Position numbers and translations under genes: made by a program
The notes under the pieces: generated by a model
Database searches by the model: none
Told to the model about the DNA's origin: nothing
Seen by the model: the letters and a program-made list of their open reading frames with translations, nothing else
NCBI GenBank assembly: GCA_003249255.1
Contig: QKJP01000036.1
Location: 207,889-271,888, forward strand
DNA from: Bacteroidales bacterium
Lineage (GTDB): Bacteria > Bacteroidota > Bacteroidia > Bacteroidales > Marinilabiliaceae
Length of the DNA stretch: 64,000 nt
Direction: 5' to 3'
Shown: positions 44,238 to 54,140 of the stretch, piece by piece
How the letters are laid out: each line of letters opens with the position of its first letter
Numbering within the stretch: the stretch's first letter is position 1

Positions 44238-46121
44238 ATGACTAATTTGGTGCGATTTATTTTAGGCGTAGCTTTTTTTATCCTGTCGTGTTTTGAGTGT
44301 TATTCAGAGCATAAAGAGGTATTGGTGCTACATTCCTATAACAGCGGTCTAAGTTGGACCGATGGAATAAATAAAGCCATTTTTGATTCATTTAAAGCAG
44401 AGTATCAGCGTAGTGTAGATTTGCGATGTGAGTTTATGGATGCTAAGCATTTTAGTGCACAGCCATATTTTGAGAATTTTAAAGAATATATTGAAAAAAA
44501 ATATGCTGGGATTCGTTTTGATTTAATTATTGCAGTCGATAATTCTGCCTTTTCTTTTTTAAATGACTATAAAGAATCTTTATTTGGAGATGTACCGGTT
44601 GTGTTTTGTGGGTTAAATAATGTGTATGATATCCCGGAAGGCTATACCGGAATAATGGAAGAAATATATTTGAAAGAGAACATCGAGCTCATACTTCAAT
44701 TGCATCCCGATTATGAGAAGTTATACATTGTTAATGATAAATCCCAGACCGGTTTGCAGTTACATCTTGAATTGCAAAAAGTAATAAGTACTCATTTTCA
44801 GGATTTGAAATATGAAATATTATCGGATTATTCTTTTGATGAGTTAAAACAAAAATTAGCCCAAGGAAATGAGCACGAAATCACTTTGTTTCTCTTGTTT
44901 AATTTTGATCGCTTTGGTGAAACTTATTCTTATGACGTCATATTGGATGACATAACGCCTATCTGTAAGATGCCGGTTTATGGAACTTGGGAGTTTTATT
45001 TGAACCAGGGCATTATAGGTGGCAAAATCATTAAGCCTTATGATCAAGGACTATTGGCAAGTGGCATGGCTAAAGAAGTCTTAAATGGCAAGCCTGTTGA
45101 TGAAATTCCGATTCAAGTATCTGAAGCACATTATGTTTTTGATTATAAAAGGTTGGATCAGCATGGTATATCAGTATTTCAACTTCCTACTGGGTCACAA
45201 CTAATTAATCATCCGTACGAATTTTTCATCAAAAACAAACAGCTTTCAGTGTTGGTGAGCATTACTTTTTTGTTGTTAATAGCTTGTATTATTTTGCTTA
45301 TAAACAGAATTGCAAATGCAAAATCAAATCTCGCTAAGGAAATTACTTTGAAGAAGCAAATTGAAATTGCTTTGCAAAACCAAAAAGAAGCTCACTACGA
45401 AGCTGAGGAAGCCAATCGGTTAAAGTCTGTTTTTTTAGCAAATATTTCGCATGAATTTCGAACACCCCTTAATGGAATTTTAGGTTTTATTGATTTATTA
45501 GAGACGTCTACCGATCAGCAAATAAATATCCATTATTTTGATATCATTCGAAAATCTTCCAATCAATTGCTACGGATAGTAACCGATATTGTTGATGTGT
45601 CAAAGATTGATTCTAATCAGGTTAAGCTTCTGAATAGTACTTTTTCTATTAACCAGTTTATGCAAAAGGTCTATTATTCTCATTTGTCCGACACCAAAAA
45701 CATGGACTTAAAACTTGGGAAATTTGAGTTGACTGATGGCGAAGACGATATCGAGTTGGATTCATCTGCCTTAAAAAAAGTCATTGATCATTTAATATAT
45801 AACGCCATTAAGTTTTGTAGGGATGGAACGGTTGAATTTGGCTATCGGTTAATTGGTGAACAGCTTGAAATTTATGTAAAAGATACTGGAATTGGAATGG
45901 ACTCAAGGTTCCAATCAAAAATATTTGATCGATTTTACCAAATACCACAGGATAATAATTTTATTTACGGCGGAAATGGAATTGGATTATCTATTGTAAA
46001 AGCTTATTTGGACTTAATGGAAGGACGAATCAGGTTTCAATCAAAGATTGGAGAGGGATCAGAATTTACCGTGGTTTTTTCAAAGGTCAGATCATCTCAT
46101 GCGCAGAAGGCTATGTCATGA
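44238..46121 (+). CDS. histidine kinase with periplasmic ABC-substrate-binding-like sensor
   Basis: 627 residues. Signal/anchor at the N-terminus; periplasmic domain about 25-320 of the ABC_sub_bind type (EVLVLHSYNSGLSWTDGINKAI, IIAVDNSAFSFL, VPVVFCGLNN). A membrane helix follows at about 333-352 and a coiled coil to 395. HisKA has H405 in FLANISHEFRTPLNG, and HATPase has VKDTGIGMD and GGNGIGLSIVKAYLDLM. There is no receiver domain and no partner regulator next door, so its output is unknown. Confidence 0.9.
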   Translation: MTNLVRFILGVAFFILSCFECYSEHKEVLVLHSYNSGLSWTDGINKAIFDSFKAEYQRSVDLRCEFMDAKHFSAQPYFENFKEYIEKKYAGIRFDLIIAVDNSAFSFLNDYKESLFGDVPVVFCGLNNVYDIPEGYTGIMEEIYLKENIELILQLHPDYEKLYIVNDKSQTGLQLHLELQKVISTHFQDLKYEILSDYSFDELKQKLAQGNEHEITLFLLFNFDRFGETYSYDVILDDITPICKMPVYGTWEFYLNQGIIGGKIIKPYDQGLLASGMAKEVLNGKPVDEIPIQVSEAHYVFDYKRLDQHGISVFQLPTGSQLINHPYEFFIKNKQLSVLVSITFLLLIACIILLINRIANAKSNLAKEITLKKQIEIALQNQKEAHYEAEEANRLKSVFLANISHEFRTPLNGILGFIDLLETSTDQQINIHYFDIIRKSSNQLLRIVTDIVDVSKIDSNQVKLLNSTFSINQFMQKVYYSHLSDTKNMDLKLGKFELTDGEDDIELDSSALKKVIDHLIYNAIKFCRDGTVEFGYRLIGEQLEIYVKDTGIGMDSRFQSKIFDRFYQIPQDNNFIYGGNGIGLSIVKAYLDLMEGRIRFQSKIGEGSEFTVVFSKVRSSHAQKAMS

Positions 46122-46322
46122 GTCGAATGAAAAAAATCGTACTGCAACATCTAAATTTGGCGTTTTAATCCGCGTAATATCTCTTGTTACAAATATTTAA
46201 TTCTCATACTCAAAGCCGGAGATAACATTTACAACTGTGAGTTTTTAAGTTCGAAATAATTAGGAGCTCTCCTTAATGGTTGTTATTAAATAAAGAGATT
46301 AAAGGACATGTGTCATCTATTG

Positions 46323-46353
46323 TTTGTATTACTTCAAGGTTTTTTTACTTTTG
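46323..46353 (+). promoter_or_regulatory. promoter of fabH
   Basis: TTTG (46323-46326) and TACTTTTG (46346-46353) separated by 19 nt, matching the Bacteroidota -33/-7 consensus. It lies in the 340-nt gap 46122-46463, where no gene was found. Confidence 0.65.
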
Positions 46354-46463
46354 TAGGCGTTCCTAAAAGGCATCAACTGTAAACAATGGTTTGCCCTTTA
46401 GGATTTTAAGTATAAGGAAGAGTATGGCAAGTACTTGCTATATCATTGAAAATATCAAAACAG

Positions 46464-47462
46464 ATGAAAAAAATAAATGCTGTTATCACAGGAATAGGCG
46501 GATATGTGCCGGAATATGTGCTTACGAATGAGGAGTTAAGTGCGATGGTAGATACTACAGATGAGTGGATCATGACTCGTGTGGGTATTAAGGAGCGTCG
46601 TATTTTAAAAGGAGAAGGTAAAGGTTCTTCTGATTTAGGTGCAAAAGCAGTAGAGGAGCTACTTGAAAAGACCGGTACGAAACCTGAAGAGGTGGACATG
46701 ATTATTTGTGCAACGGTGACTCCAGATCATCCATTCCCGGCTACAGCAAACATCATTGCGGATAAAGTAAATATTCGAAATGCACATGGTTTTGATTTAA
46801 ATGGTGCTTGTTCAGGATTTTTGTATGCTTTAGATACCGCAGCAAAATTTATTGAAACCGGTAATAAAAAGAAAGTAGTCGTAGTGGGTGCAGATAAAAT
46901 GTCATCCATTGTGGATTATACTGATCGTACTACTTGTGTATTATTTGGAGATGGGGCAGCAGCAGTTTTGTTAGAGCCAACCGAAGAAGAAATTGGATTT
47001 AGAGATAGTATTCTTAAAAGTGATGGTTTTGGGCGAGTGTATTTGAATATGAAAGCCGGTGGTTCTGCATACCCTGCATCCCATGAAACTATTGATAATA
47101 AAGAGCATTATGTGTTTCAGGATGGTCGTCATGTATTTAAGCACGCAGTATCAAACATGGCAGATGTAGCCGTTGATATCATGAAACGAAATAATCTTGA
47201 TTCCGAAGATATGGCATGGTTAGTTCCACATCAGGCTAACTTACGCATCATTAGTGCTGTTGCAGACCGTATGGGTATTGATCCAAAACAAGTGATGATT
47301 AACATCGAGAAATATGGGAATACCACAGCGGCAACTATTCCCTTGTGTTTGTGGGAGTGGGAAAAGCAATTGAAGAAAGGTGATAATATTATTTTAGCTT
47401 CATTTGGTGCCGGATTTACTTGGGGATCCATTTATCTGAAGTGGGGTTACGACGGAAAATAA
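46464..47462 (+). CDS. fabH: beta-ketoacyl-ACP synthase III
   Basis: Condenses acetyl-CoA (or a branched primer) with malonyl-ACP to start fatty acid synthesis. The catalytic triad is visible as C116 in [11 protein letters not shown], His in WLVPHQAN and Asn in [13 protein letters not shown]. The ATG at 46464 ([17 protein letters not shown]) is chosen rather than the TTG at 46446. At 332 residues it is standard. rpmF and plsX, frequent neighbours of fabH, are not adjacent here. Confidence 0.95.
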   Translation: MKKINAVITGIGGYVPEYVLTNEELSAMVDTTDEWIMTRVGIKERRILKGEGKGSSDLGAKAVEELLEKTGTKPEEVDMIICATVTPDHPFPATANIIADKVNIRNAHGFDLNGACSGFLYALDTAAKFIETGNKKKVVVVGADKMSSIVDYTDRTTCVLFGDGAAAVLLEPTEEEIGFRDSILKSDGFGRVYLNMKAGGSAYPASHETIDNKEHYVFQDGRHVFKHAVSNMADVAVDIMKRNNLDSEDMAWLVPHQANLRIISAVADRMGIDPKQVMINIEKYGNTTAATIPLCLWEWEKQLKKGDNIILASFGAGFTWGSIYLKWGYDGK

Positions 47463-47540
47463 TTATGATATAATAATGGGGAGTTCAATAACTCCCTTTT
47501 TTTGTGGCCTAATAAACTTATATCACTCAATACTTTAATA

Positions 47541-47945
47541 ATGTTAAGAGAATTTCAACTAGTCGGATTACTTTTTTTGTTAGGATTATCCTTAAATGCT
47601 AAAGAAACTTTAAACGAAGGAGATGAAGATAGCTTGGACTCCGTAATTCGTATTTATGAAGAGTCTGATACAGGTTATAGGTCTCAGGATGTGATCAAGG
47701 AAGAAAACGATCAGGAAGAAAACAAGAGTTTAGAAATTTATCCGAATCCATGCGAGAATGAGGTCAACATAACCGGGGCTAAATTAAAATATGTCACTTT
47801 ATTTGGAAAGGCCGGAGAGCGTATCAAGCAATTTTTGCCTTCTGAAAATAAGATTGATATGAGCTCAATTCCCAGTGGCTCATATATTGTAGAAATTGTT
47901 ACAATGAATAATAAAGTGATTATAGAAAGGCTGGCGAAGAAGTAA
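47541..47945 (+). CDS. short secreted protein with T9SS type A sorting domain
   Basis: 134 residues: signal peptide (MLREFQLVGLLFLLGLSLNAK), an acidic linker of about 45 residues, then a type IX secretion C-terminal domain (LEIYPNPCENEVNITG ... GSYIVEIVTMNNKVIIERLAKK). Almost nothing lies between signal and sorting tail, so the cargo is the acidic peptide itself. Start 47541 is preferred because the upstream extension would precede the signal peptide. Confidence 0.8.
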   Translation: MLREFQLVGLLFLLGLSLNAKETLNEGDEDSLDSVIRIYEESDTGYRSQDVIKEENDQEENKSLEIYPNPCENEVNITGAKLKYVTLFGKAGERIKQFLPSENKIDMSSIPSGSYIVEIVTMNNKVIIERLAKK

Positions 47946-47959
47946 TCGCTAAAATTAAT

Positions 47960-48007
47960 CAATGTGTTGATGTGTTAATTCGGAAATCAGCACATCGGTA
48001 CATTGAA
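47960..48007. repeat. large imperfect hairpin, member of a degenerate GATGTG/CACATC repeat
   Basis: TCAATGT-GATGTG on one arm and CACATC-ACATTGA on the other, between convergent genes, so it may also serve as a terminator. Similar words recur near 50340, 50455, 50565 and 56947. Confidence 0.5.
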
Positions 48008-48022
48008 TTCAGCTTTCCATTT

Positions 48023-48490
48023 TTACTGCCCTAAAGCATCATATTTTAGAAAATCCTGGACTTCGAGAAAAGCATTTTCCATTCTGATCATTCGATCAAT
48101 TAAAAAGCGCATTAATTCGGGCCATTGTTCCTGAACTAACATGTCTCCGGGCATTTCGCAATAAACACGTGCGACTTCTTTTTCTCCATCTTTATTATAG
48201 GCCGGATCCCATTCCAATGGGAGTTCAAAGGCATTTTCGAAGATGGTTTGACAGGCCATTAATTTCTCAAAAAGCTTAAAGCGACGTTCTTTATCCCGGC
48301 TATTAATTTCAAGGGCTACAATGGCTCTTTTGCGATTAACATCAAAGCGAAGATCAACGCCTTTAACATCAGTATGATCACCGATCCATTTTCTCTTCTT
48401 TCCTTTTTGTCCGGGAATACGTCTGGTTCTGTTTTCTAACTTCTTCCAAAATAAAAGTTTGAGATCTTTTTCTTCGTCTTTTGAAAACAT
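48023..48490 (-). CDS. DUF4268 domain-containing protein
   Basis: 155 residues matching the DUF4268 layout: RRIPGQKGKKRKWIGDHTDVKGVDLRFDVNRKRAIVALEI, then MACQTIFENAFELPLEWDPAYNKDGEKEVARVY. In other genomes this domain appears alone or attached to restriction-like nucleases. No catalytic motif can be asserted here. Cytosolic, monocistronic. Confidence 0.75.
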   Translation of the reverse strand: MFSKDEEKDLKLLFWKKLENRTRRIPGQKGKKRKWIGDHTDVKGVDLRFDVNRKRAIVALEINSRDKERRFKLFEKLMACQTIFENAFELPLEWDPAYNKDGEKEVARVYCEMPGDMLVQEQWPELMRFLIDRMIRMENAFLEVQDFLKYDALGQ

Positions 48491-48525
48491 GGCAGTTGTT
48501 TATTGTTATTTCTGCGAAAATAAAT

Positions 48526-48576
48526 AAAAAGCACATAGAAAAACATCTTAGTAAAGATGAATTCTAAGTGCTTTTT
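48526..48576. terminator. long stem-loop terminator
   Basis: Outer stem AAAAAGCACATAGAA/TTCTAAGTGCTTTTT with an inner hairpin ACATCTT/AAGATG; flanking A and T runs on both sides. It ends the small membrane protein gene at 48593 (minus). Confidence 0.75.
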
Positions 48577-48592
48577 CCTTTTAAAGCGAATT

Positions 48593-48778
48593 CTATTCCT
48601 CGCTATTATTTTTTGAATCGGAAAACAGTAAATACAACAGGAAGGCAGTACCTGCACCAATCATGAGAATGCTTACGATTTCCATGATCGAGGTGGTGCT
48701 GTGTATCATCCCAAAGCCCATAATGATCAGTATGACTGATAAAATAGCTCCCAGCTGTTTTAATTTTCCGTTATTCAT
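48593..48778 (-). CDS. small two-helix membrane protein
   Basis: 61 residues with two hydrophobic segments (about 9-26 and 32-50) and a charged, Ser/Asn-rich C-terminus. No family recognised; the composition and following terminator argue that it is real. Located between DUF4268 and porin genes on the same strand. Confidence 0.6.
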   Translation of the reverse strand: MNNGKLKQLGAILSVILIIMGFGMIHSTTSIMEIVSILMIGAGTAFLLYLLFSDSKNNSEE

Positions 48779-48850
48779 CTTATAAGTAATAGTTTTTAGA
48801 CATAAGCTTTATCTAATAACTATAAAGGATGATTTGTGTTTAAGAAATGC

Positions 48851-50047
48851 TTAGAAATTGTATTTTAAGCTGGCTAAGATACGCCCACCGGTTACATTTT
48901 CTGTGTCAGTCGGGATTAAGTCTGTTCCGTTGGTAATGTGACCAAAGTTCACTGAAGTAAATTGGTATTCAAGACCAAATACAGCTTTTGAACCACCAAA
49001 GAAGTTCACACGTGGCATGATGAATAGTAAATCTGCAATGTCATTCTTTAAAGGATCATCTGCAGTGTTTATGTTTGATCCACGACCAGCTTCAAAATTA
49101 GCATTTTCACTAGTCCCCATGTTTTGGGTATATCCAATGGCTAAGCCAGGCTGAATCTTTTTAGAGTTTGTATGGAAATCCAACCATGCAGCAGCAGTAT
49201 TGATGGCTACGTAATCGCCGCTTTCATTTACTCCATAACCACCTATCATAACAAGGTCGCTCATTGCTCCTCCATAAATTCCTTCAGCTTTTACGGTAAA
49301 TGCATCAAATTTATTTCTTAGAGAAAGGTTCATTCGGATGCTCTTTACTTGCTTGTCATCTGCCGGATTTGGTTGAAGAGTTTTGTATCCAAAAGTTGCT
49401 GCTGCAAAAAGACCGTTTGATGTATATTTTACCTGAGCATCCATTTCTGGAGTTTTGGAGTACTCAAGTGAATTTGCAGGAGCGACATCTCTAAAGGCAC
49501 TTTGAGAAACTAAATAAGCCAGTACTTCAATTTTTTCATTGAGTTTATAACCAAATTTAATTTGGGGATCACGGCTAAGTGGATGTACCGGTAAACCACA
49601 ATCAAATTTTACTGTACCTGGGAAGTTTTCAGCTAAGAAAAATGGATGCCAGGTTTGTCCAACAGTTAAGCTTGCTTTATCCCATGATAAATTAATATAC
49701 GCATGGCGTAAACGTAAAACATTATCAGCCCCATTTCCTGATGTTCCGGCAAAGTCACCTTCAATAACAGCTTTACTTGTTGCACCAAAGGCATCAGGAC
49801 CTGTAATGTGTGCACCTATACGACTATGGGCAGCAGAGATATCCGTCATGGCTCCGTCCTTGTCACCTGCTGATGGCCATAGGTATACGCTTCCTTCACG
49901 TGAAACTGTACTCGCTTTATCCACATAAAAAGCTTCTACACCTACAAAACCGTGTAGTTCTACCGAAATCTTTTTTTCTTCCTTTTCTTGTGCAAATAAG
50001 TTGTTGATTAAGAAAAGGCTACATAATAAAAGTGTAATTTTTTTCAT
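48851..50047 (-). CDS. outer membrane porin-like beta-barrel protein
   Basis: 398 residues. Signal peptide (cleaved after LFAQ), N-terminal strand VELHGFVGVEAFYVD, many alternating strands, and a terminal aromatic strand ILASLKYNF ending in Phe as outer membrane barrels do. LRHAYINLSWDKASLTVGQTWHPF resembles the DcaP/trimeric porin pattern. Substrate unknown. Monocistronic; the 590-nt upstream gap (50048-50638) holds only the degenerate repeat words and a terminator. Confidence 0.82.
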   Translation of the reverse strand: MKKITLLLCSLFLINNLFAQEKEEKKISVELHGFVGVEAFYVDKASTVSREGSVYLWPSAGDKDGAMTDISAAHSRIGAHITGPDAFGATSKAVIEGDFAGTSGNGADNVLRLRHAYINLSWDKASLTVGQTWHPFFLAENFPGTVKFDCGLPVHPLSRDPQIKFGYKLNEKIEVLAYLVSQSAFRDVAPANSLEYSKTPEMDAQVKYTSNGLFAAATFGYKTLQPNPADDKQVKSIRMNLSLRNKFDAFTVKAEGIYGGAMSDLVMIGGYGVNESGDYVAINTAAAWLDFHTNSKKIQPGLAIGYTQNMGTSENANFEAGRGSNINTADDPLKNDIADLLFIMPRVNFFGGSKAVFGLEYQFTSVNFGHITNGTDLIPTDTENVTGGRILASLKYNF

Positions 50048-50604
50048 AATGATATTTAAATGTTATTTGTATTTGAAATTATTTGGCTGCAAAGCAAGTA
50101 AAAATCAAGAAAGCAAGCAAGAGAGCATTTGTTTTTGTGATTGCATCAACTTTTACTTTGATAAGCATGTAATAATGTTTGATTAGGCTTTTATGTTAGA
50201 GTGGTGAAGAATATATTTTATGAAGTGAAAGGATTTTGTAAGTGTATGATAATTGGTTAGAAGTCAAAAGTAATGTATGGGATTGTAAAAGTCTAGTATT
50301 TAGGTAATAAAATGTAGTTTGAAAGAAGTATTCAATCGTGCTGATATGCAAATTCGACAATGAGCAAATTGAATCTTTAATTATTTAAAGTTTTGCAATT
50401 GCGAAAAGCACGATATCTAACCAGCTTACTATGCTTATTAAGTAGAAGTTATTGATGTGCTGATGTGCAAATTTCACCTGCATATTATTTCCTATTTACC
50501 CGTTGTGTAAAACATAATATCTATACAACTAGCCATGCTTGTTAGATGGAAAAGTGAAAGATGTACTCATGTGCCGATGAGAAAATGTGTTTCTTGCATT
50601 AAAA

Positions 50605-50636
50605 AAGGAAGCATTGTATTTTGCTTCCTTCTATAT
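50605..50636 (-). terminator. terminator of the PNPOx-like gene
   Basis: Minus strand: stem AAGGAAGCA/TGCTTCCTT followed by T run. Confidence 0.85.
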
Positions 50637-50638
50637 GG

Positions 50639-51076
50639 TTAGAATACCAAATGATCCATGGTGACCTCCCTAAGTCCTTCGCTGCCGAGTTGAATTAGGC
50701 GTGCATCACCATGAATAATTCTAAAGACTTCGACGCTTGGTTTTGCTTCTTCGTATAAGTATTCATCTTGTACGGGATCACTGCGGTAAGCTTCCTCTAT
50801 AATTAGTTCACTATCGATGTATTGAATTCTGCTTCTTAATCGCATTTCTTTAAGTTCGTCAATATTGTTGGTTTTATTTACGAAGCAAACTTCAATATTT
50901 GGATTGTGGTGGAGGTGTTTACTTAATTCATCAGTGGTAAGAATTTCGAAATAAAGTCCGGTTTCATCAGCGTACCAAAGAGGGACAGCTTTAACGTATG
51001 GTTTGTTTCCATAAACGGTACTTATGAAACAAATCTTGTTATCATTGGCAAATCTTGCTACTTCTTCTCTTTTCAT
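50639..51076 (-). CDS. pyridoxamine 5'-phosphate oxidase family (flavin-binding split barrel) protein
   Basis: 145 residues with the split-barrel pattern FANDNKICFISTVYGNKPYVKAVPLWYADETGLYFEI. Such proteins bind FMN, F420 or haem; the exact reaction is unknown. Two ATG codons are adjacent (51079 and 51076). The Shine-Dalgarno AGGAGG is 7 nt from the second and 4 nt from the first, so 51076 is chosen. The strong Shine-Dalgarno is foreign in style to this genome and suggests horizontal origin. Confidence 0.82.
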   Translation of the reverse strand: MKREEVARFANDNKICFISTVYGNKPYVKAVPLWYADETGLYFEILTTDELSKHLHHNPNIEVCFVNKTNNIDELKEMRLRSRIQYIDSELIIEEAYRSDPVQDEYLYEEAKPSVEVFRIIHGDARLIQLGSEGLREVTMDHLVF

Positions 51077-51083
51077 CATTTAT

Positions 51084-51089
51084 CCTCCT
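51084..51089 (-). promoter_or_regulatory. strong Shine-Dalgarno (AGGAGG) of the PNPOx-like gene
   Basis: Complementary to the 16S anti-SD core, 7 nt upstream of ATG 51076; rare in this window. Confidence 0.7.
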
Positions 51090-51281
51090 GCATAAATGGT
51101 TTATTAGTTGATTTAACCTAAAGTTACGATGTGATGAAAGTGGCTGTCAAGGGGGATAGAGGGATGGTGTTTAATCTGCTTTGAGCATCATGTTTTTGTA
51201 GACTAAAGGAGGAATTCATAAAGAACTCGTGACTAATCAGGCTACAAGTTGTAGGTAAGGATGTATTTATTTTTCAGCGAT

Positions 51282-51872
51282 TTATTTTTTTGAGCTGATA
51301 TGTAAGGGGTAATTGTTAATTGGCAATTGCTTGTGAAGGCTTAGGATATTTTCATTGAGATGTATGCTTATTGCACCAATTAGATGATCGCCCTGTTGTA
51401 TCGGAAAGGCAATAACATGGTGCTTTTCTTTTCGAATGATGAGTTCGCCATTAAAAGTTTTATGATTCCTAATTGTTTTTGTTAGTTCGGTGTTATTTGG
51501 TATCAAAAGGCCAATGTCTCGTTTCTCATTGCAAAGAGAGTTGGATATAATTTCTAAGCCTTTTGCTGTGTTTTTGTAAACAGATATGTTTGCTCCATGG
51601 GTGACTTCAGAAACTATATCAACAAATTTATGATTGAATGATAAAATCTCTAAATGCGTGGTGTAGTTGTTTTTGTGAAGTTTTAGAAAGACGTCAGAAA
51701 GCTTTTGAGTAATGAGCTTCAGTTTATCAAATTCATCGTTAACACTAAGGTTTAAATGTTTCTCCGGTAAAGTTTTTGTGGAATCCTGACTGTATAAATG
51801 GGTATAAAAGCCTATGTTTGCTAGGGTTAGAATTGTAAAAACTTTTAAATTAAAATTTTTTACCACTTTCAT
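51282..51872 (-). CDS. stand-alone periplasmic Cache-type sensor domain protein
   Basis: 196 residues. N-terminal signal or anchor (about 8-28, KVFTILTLANIGFYTHLYSQ), then a single domain. It parallels the sensor of the neighbouring chemoreceptor (52281-54140) block by block: SFNHKFVDIVSEVTHGANISVYK against [43 protein letters not shown] against [20 protein letters not shown]; and DHLIGAISIHL against [11 protein letters not shown]. It ends before any membrane helix, HAMP or MCP domain. It could be a soluble ligand-binding partner or a remnant of a duplicated receptor. Confidence 0.75.
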   Translation of the reverse strand: MKVVKNFNLKVFTILTLANIGFYTHLYSQDSTKTLPEKHLNLSVNDEFDKLKLITQKLSDVFLKLHKNNYTTHLEILSFNHKFVDIVSEVTHGANISVYKNTAKGLEIISNSLCNEKRDIGLLIPNNTELTKTIRNHKTFNGELIIRKEKHHVIAFPIQQGDHLIGAISIHLNENILSLHKQLPINNYPLHISSKK

Positions 51873-52017
51873 TGTTTTCTTGGTTTGAAATCAAAAGTTG
51901 TTTTGTGAAAGGGCTTGTGGTTGGATGTGAGGTATAACGTAAGGAATATAAAAAGGTTATGCAAAAAATGAAATTATACTCCTAAACTTTTGAATAGTCT
52001 GGAAAATTCGATTTTAA

Positions 52018-52093
52018 GACAAGATAAACAGGATTTACACGATTCTTTTTAAAAAATCATCCCAGCAATCCTGGCAATCAGGTAAATCTTGTC
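52018..52093. repeat. imperfect inverted repeat with GACAAGAT ends
   Basis: Arms 52018-52044 and 52067-52093, about 20 of 27 bases pairing, starting GACAAGAT and ending ATCTTGTC, with GGATTTAC/AATCCTGG words inside. It lies in the 408-nt gap between the lone Cache gene and the chemoreceptor. Similar sequences are, from memory, widespread in Bacteroidota intergenic regions. Confidence 0.55.
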
Positions 52094-52280
52094 AAAATAA
52101 CCTGTGGTTAAATTCTGACTCTTACAAGATGTTTTAAAGGGAAATCCCTGTCGAGTGGCTGAATAGAAGGATAGCCGGATATTTTGCCGAAAGGCTTTAG
52201 GGAGCATATAGATACTTTAACAAAGCTTTGGTTTTTTCGAGAGTCTTTTCAATTCTCCTAAAATGGCGAGTGGTCTGAAA

Positions 52281-54140
52281 TTAAAAGTGAAATTTGTGAT
52301 TTGCATGATTTGTTTTTTCAATTTTAAAAAATTGAATACTGTCTTTTAATATTTCTGCCTGGCTTGCTAATTCTTCAGCACTTGAAGCCAGTTCTTCGCT
52401 TGCAGCTGCATTTTGTTGTGTGGTATGACTTAATTGTTGAATGGCATTATTAACTTGTTCAGCACCTGTGTTTTGCTCACGGCTTGCAGCTGATATTTCA
52501 TGAATGAGTTGGGTTGTTTTATCAATTTTAGGAGAAGTTTCCATCATTACTTTTCCGGTTTCCTCAGTTAGTTTTAAGCCATCCTGTGCCAAGTTAATGA
52601 TCTCTTCTGCAGCATGAGTACTTTTTTCGGCTAGTTTTCTTACTTCCGATGCTACAATGGCAAACCCGCGCCCATGCTCTCCTGCTCTAGCTGCCTCAAT
52701 GGCTGCATTTATGGCTAAAAGATCGGTTTTATCTGCAATGTCATTAATAACTGTGATTTTATTGGCAATTTGTCGATTGGCCTCCACCGCTTTTTTTGAT
52801 TTTAAAGTGACGTTTTTTATGCTTTCATTGGCTTGGATGGATTCTTTTTCGGTGATTTGAGAATTGTTCGAATTTTGGTCAATGTTGGCAGAAATTTCTT
52901 CCATGGTTGATGAAATTTCCTCTAATGAAGAAGCTTGTATATTCGCACTGTTGGAGATTTGCATCGAGGTGCTGCTCAATTGTTGGCTTGCGGCTGTGAT
53001 GTTTTGGGAGCCCTGACTGATTTCAGAAACTATTAGTTGTAGTTTATTAACCATTGTATTTAGCGCTTGTGCCAATAAACCAACCTCATCCTTTTGGTTG
53101 ATGTTAATGGTTTGAGTTAAATCGCCTTTTGATATGTTAGTGGCTAATTTCACACTTTGATCTAACCCTGAAGAGATTGACCTGGTAACGAATTGTATGA
53201 TGAGAAAGCTTATTAACGATACAATTAATATGGCAACTCCTATAGTGATTCTAACTGATGTAATAATTTGCATTAACTCTTCTTCATAGATCGAAACGGC
53301 TACATAGGAATCAATGGGTTTGGAATAGACATAATACAGTGTTTTTTTGCGTCCTTCCCATTCGTATTCAACTTTGCCTGAATTTGCTTGTTGCGTAATC
53401 ATTTTTTGGAAAAAATCGGCAGATCCGGCATCTTCACCTTCTTTGTTGGGGTGAATGATAAAAGTGCCTTCTGAATCTATTAAAAATGGATACCCGGTTT
53501 GGAAGTATTTTTTGGATTCAAAAATTTCTTTTAAATCACTTAAATCTTTCTCTTCAATGGCGACTCCAATTGCGCCAATAACTTCATCGTTTTTAATGAA
53601 GGGTGAATAGGAAGAAATAAACCAATTTTTTAAAATGTGCGACCTTCCGGTAAATGTTTTTGATGCTTTAAGAGCTTGGCTAATTTCTGAGGTGTTGCTA
53701 ATTAATGTACCTATGTTACGTTTGTGATCAATGATTAGTGAGGATGAGGTTCTCTCAAATCCTTCATCTGTTGTTTTAAAAATAGATATAATGGCATGAT
53801 TCGTTAAGGCAGCTACCTCATCTACAAATTGATGGTCTTGAGATAATAAGTCAATTTCAGAAAGTGTTGTTTTTGCATTTTGCTGTACGTATTGTTGAGA
53901 AATGATTTCTGCTAGATGCCTGGTTTTAACAATGTCTTTTGTGTTGTTATTGATTTGCAGAGATATGATTTTATTTAAATCCGAAACTTGTTCGCTCATT
54001 CTAATGTCTGTATCAGATAAAATCTTTGCTTTTTGCTGGTAGGTGATAAATAATCCTAAAGCACTAAAAAGAATGATTAATGTAATGCCCAGTAACACAA
54101 TTAGTTTTGTCCCTATCTTATGGTCTATAAATCGTTTCAT
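52281..54140 (-). CDS. methyl-accepting chemotaxis protein with Cache_3-Cache_2-type sensor
   Basis: 619 residues. Membrane helix about 13-33; double or extended Cache sensor about 36-290 ([23 protein letters not shown], later [23 protein letters not shown] and [21 protein letters not shown]). A second helix lies at about 300-318, HAMP at about 320-375. The signalling domain has the tip [32 protein letters not shown]. The Cache_3 ligands known elsewhere are citrate and related acids; not determinable here. Its sensor has a stand-alone paralogue about 400 nt downstream. Confidence 0.93.
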   Translation of the reverse strand: MKRFIDHKIGTKLIVLLGITLIILFSALGLFITYQQKAKILSDTDIRMSEQVSDLNKIISLQINNNTKDIVKTRHLAEIISQQYVQQNAKTTLSEIDLLSQDHQFVDEVAALTNHAIISIFKTTDEGFERTSSSLIIDHKRNIGTLISNTSEISQALKASKTFTGRSHILKNWFISSYSPFIKNDEVIGAIGVAIEEKDLSDLKEIFESKKYFQTGYPFLIDSEGTFIIHPNKEGEDAGSADFFQKMITQQANSGKVEYEWEGRKKTLYYVYSKPIDSYVAVSIYEEELMQIITSVRITIGVAILIVSLISFLIIQFVTRSISSGLDQSVKLATNISKGDLTQTININQKDEVGLLAQALNTMVNKLQLIVSEISQGSQNITAASQQLSSTSMQISNSANIQASSLEEISSTMEEISANIDQNSNNSQITEKESIQANESIKNVTLKSKKAVEANRQIANKITVINDIADKTDLLAINAAIEAARAGEHGRGFAIVASEVRKLAEKSTHAAEEIINLAQDGLKLTEETGKVMMETSPKIDKTTQLIHEISAASREQNTGAEQVNNAIQQLSHTTQQNAAASEELASSAEELASQAEILKDSIQFFKIEKTNHANHKFHF

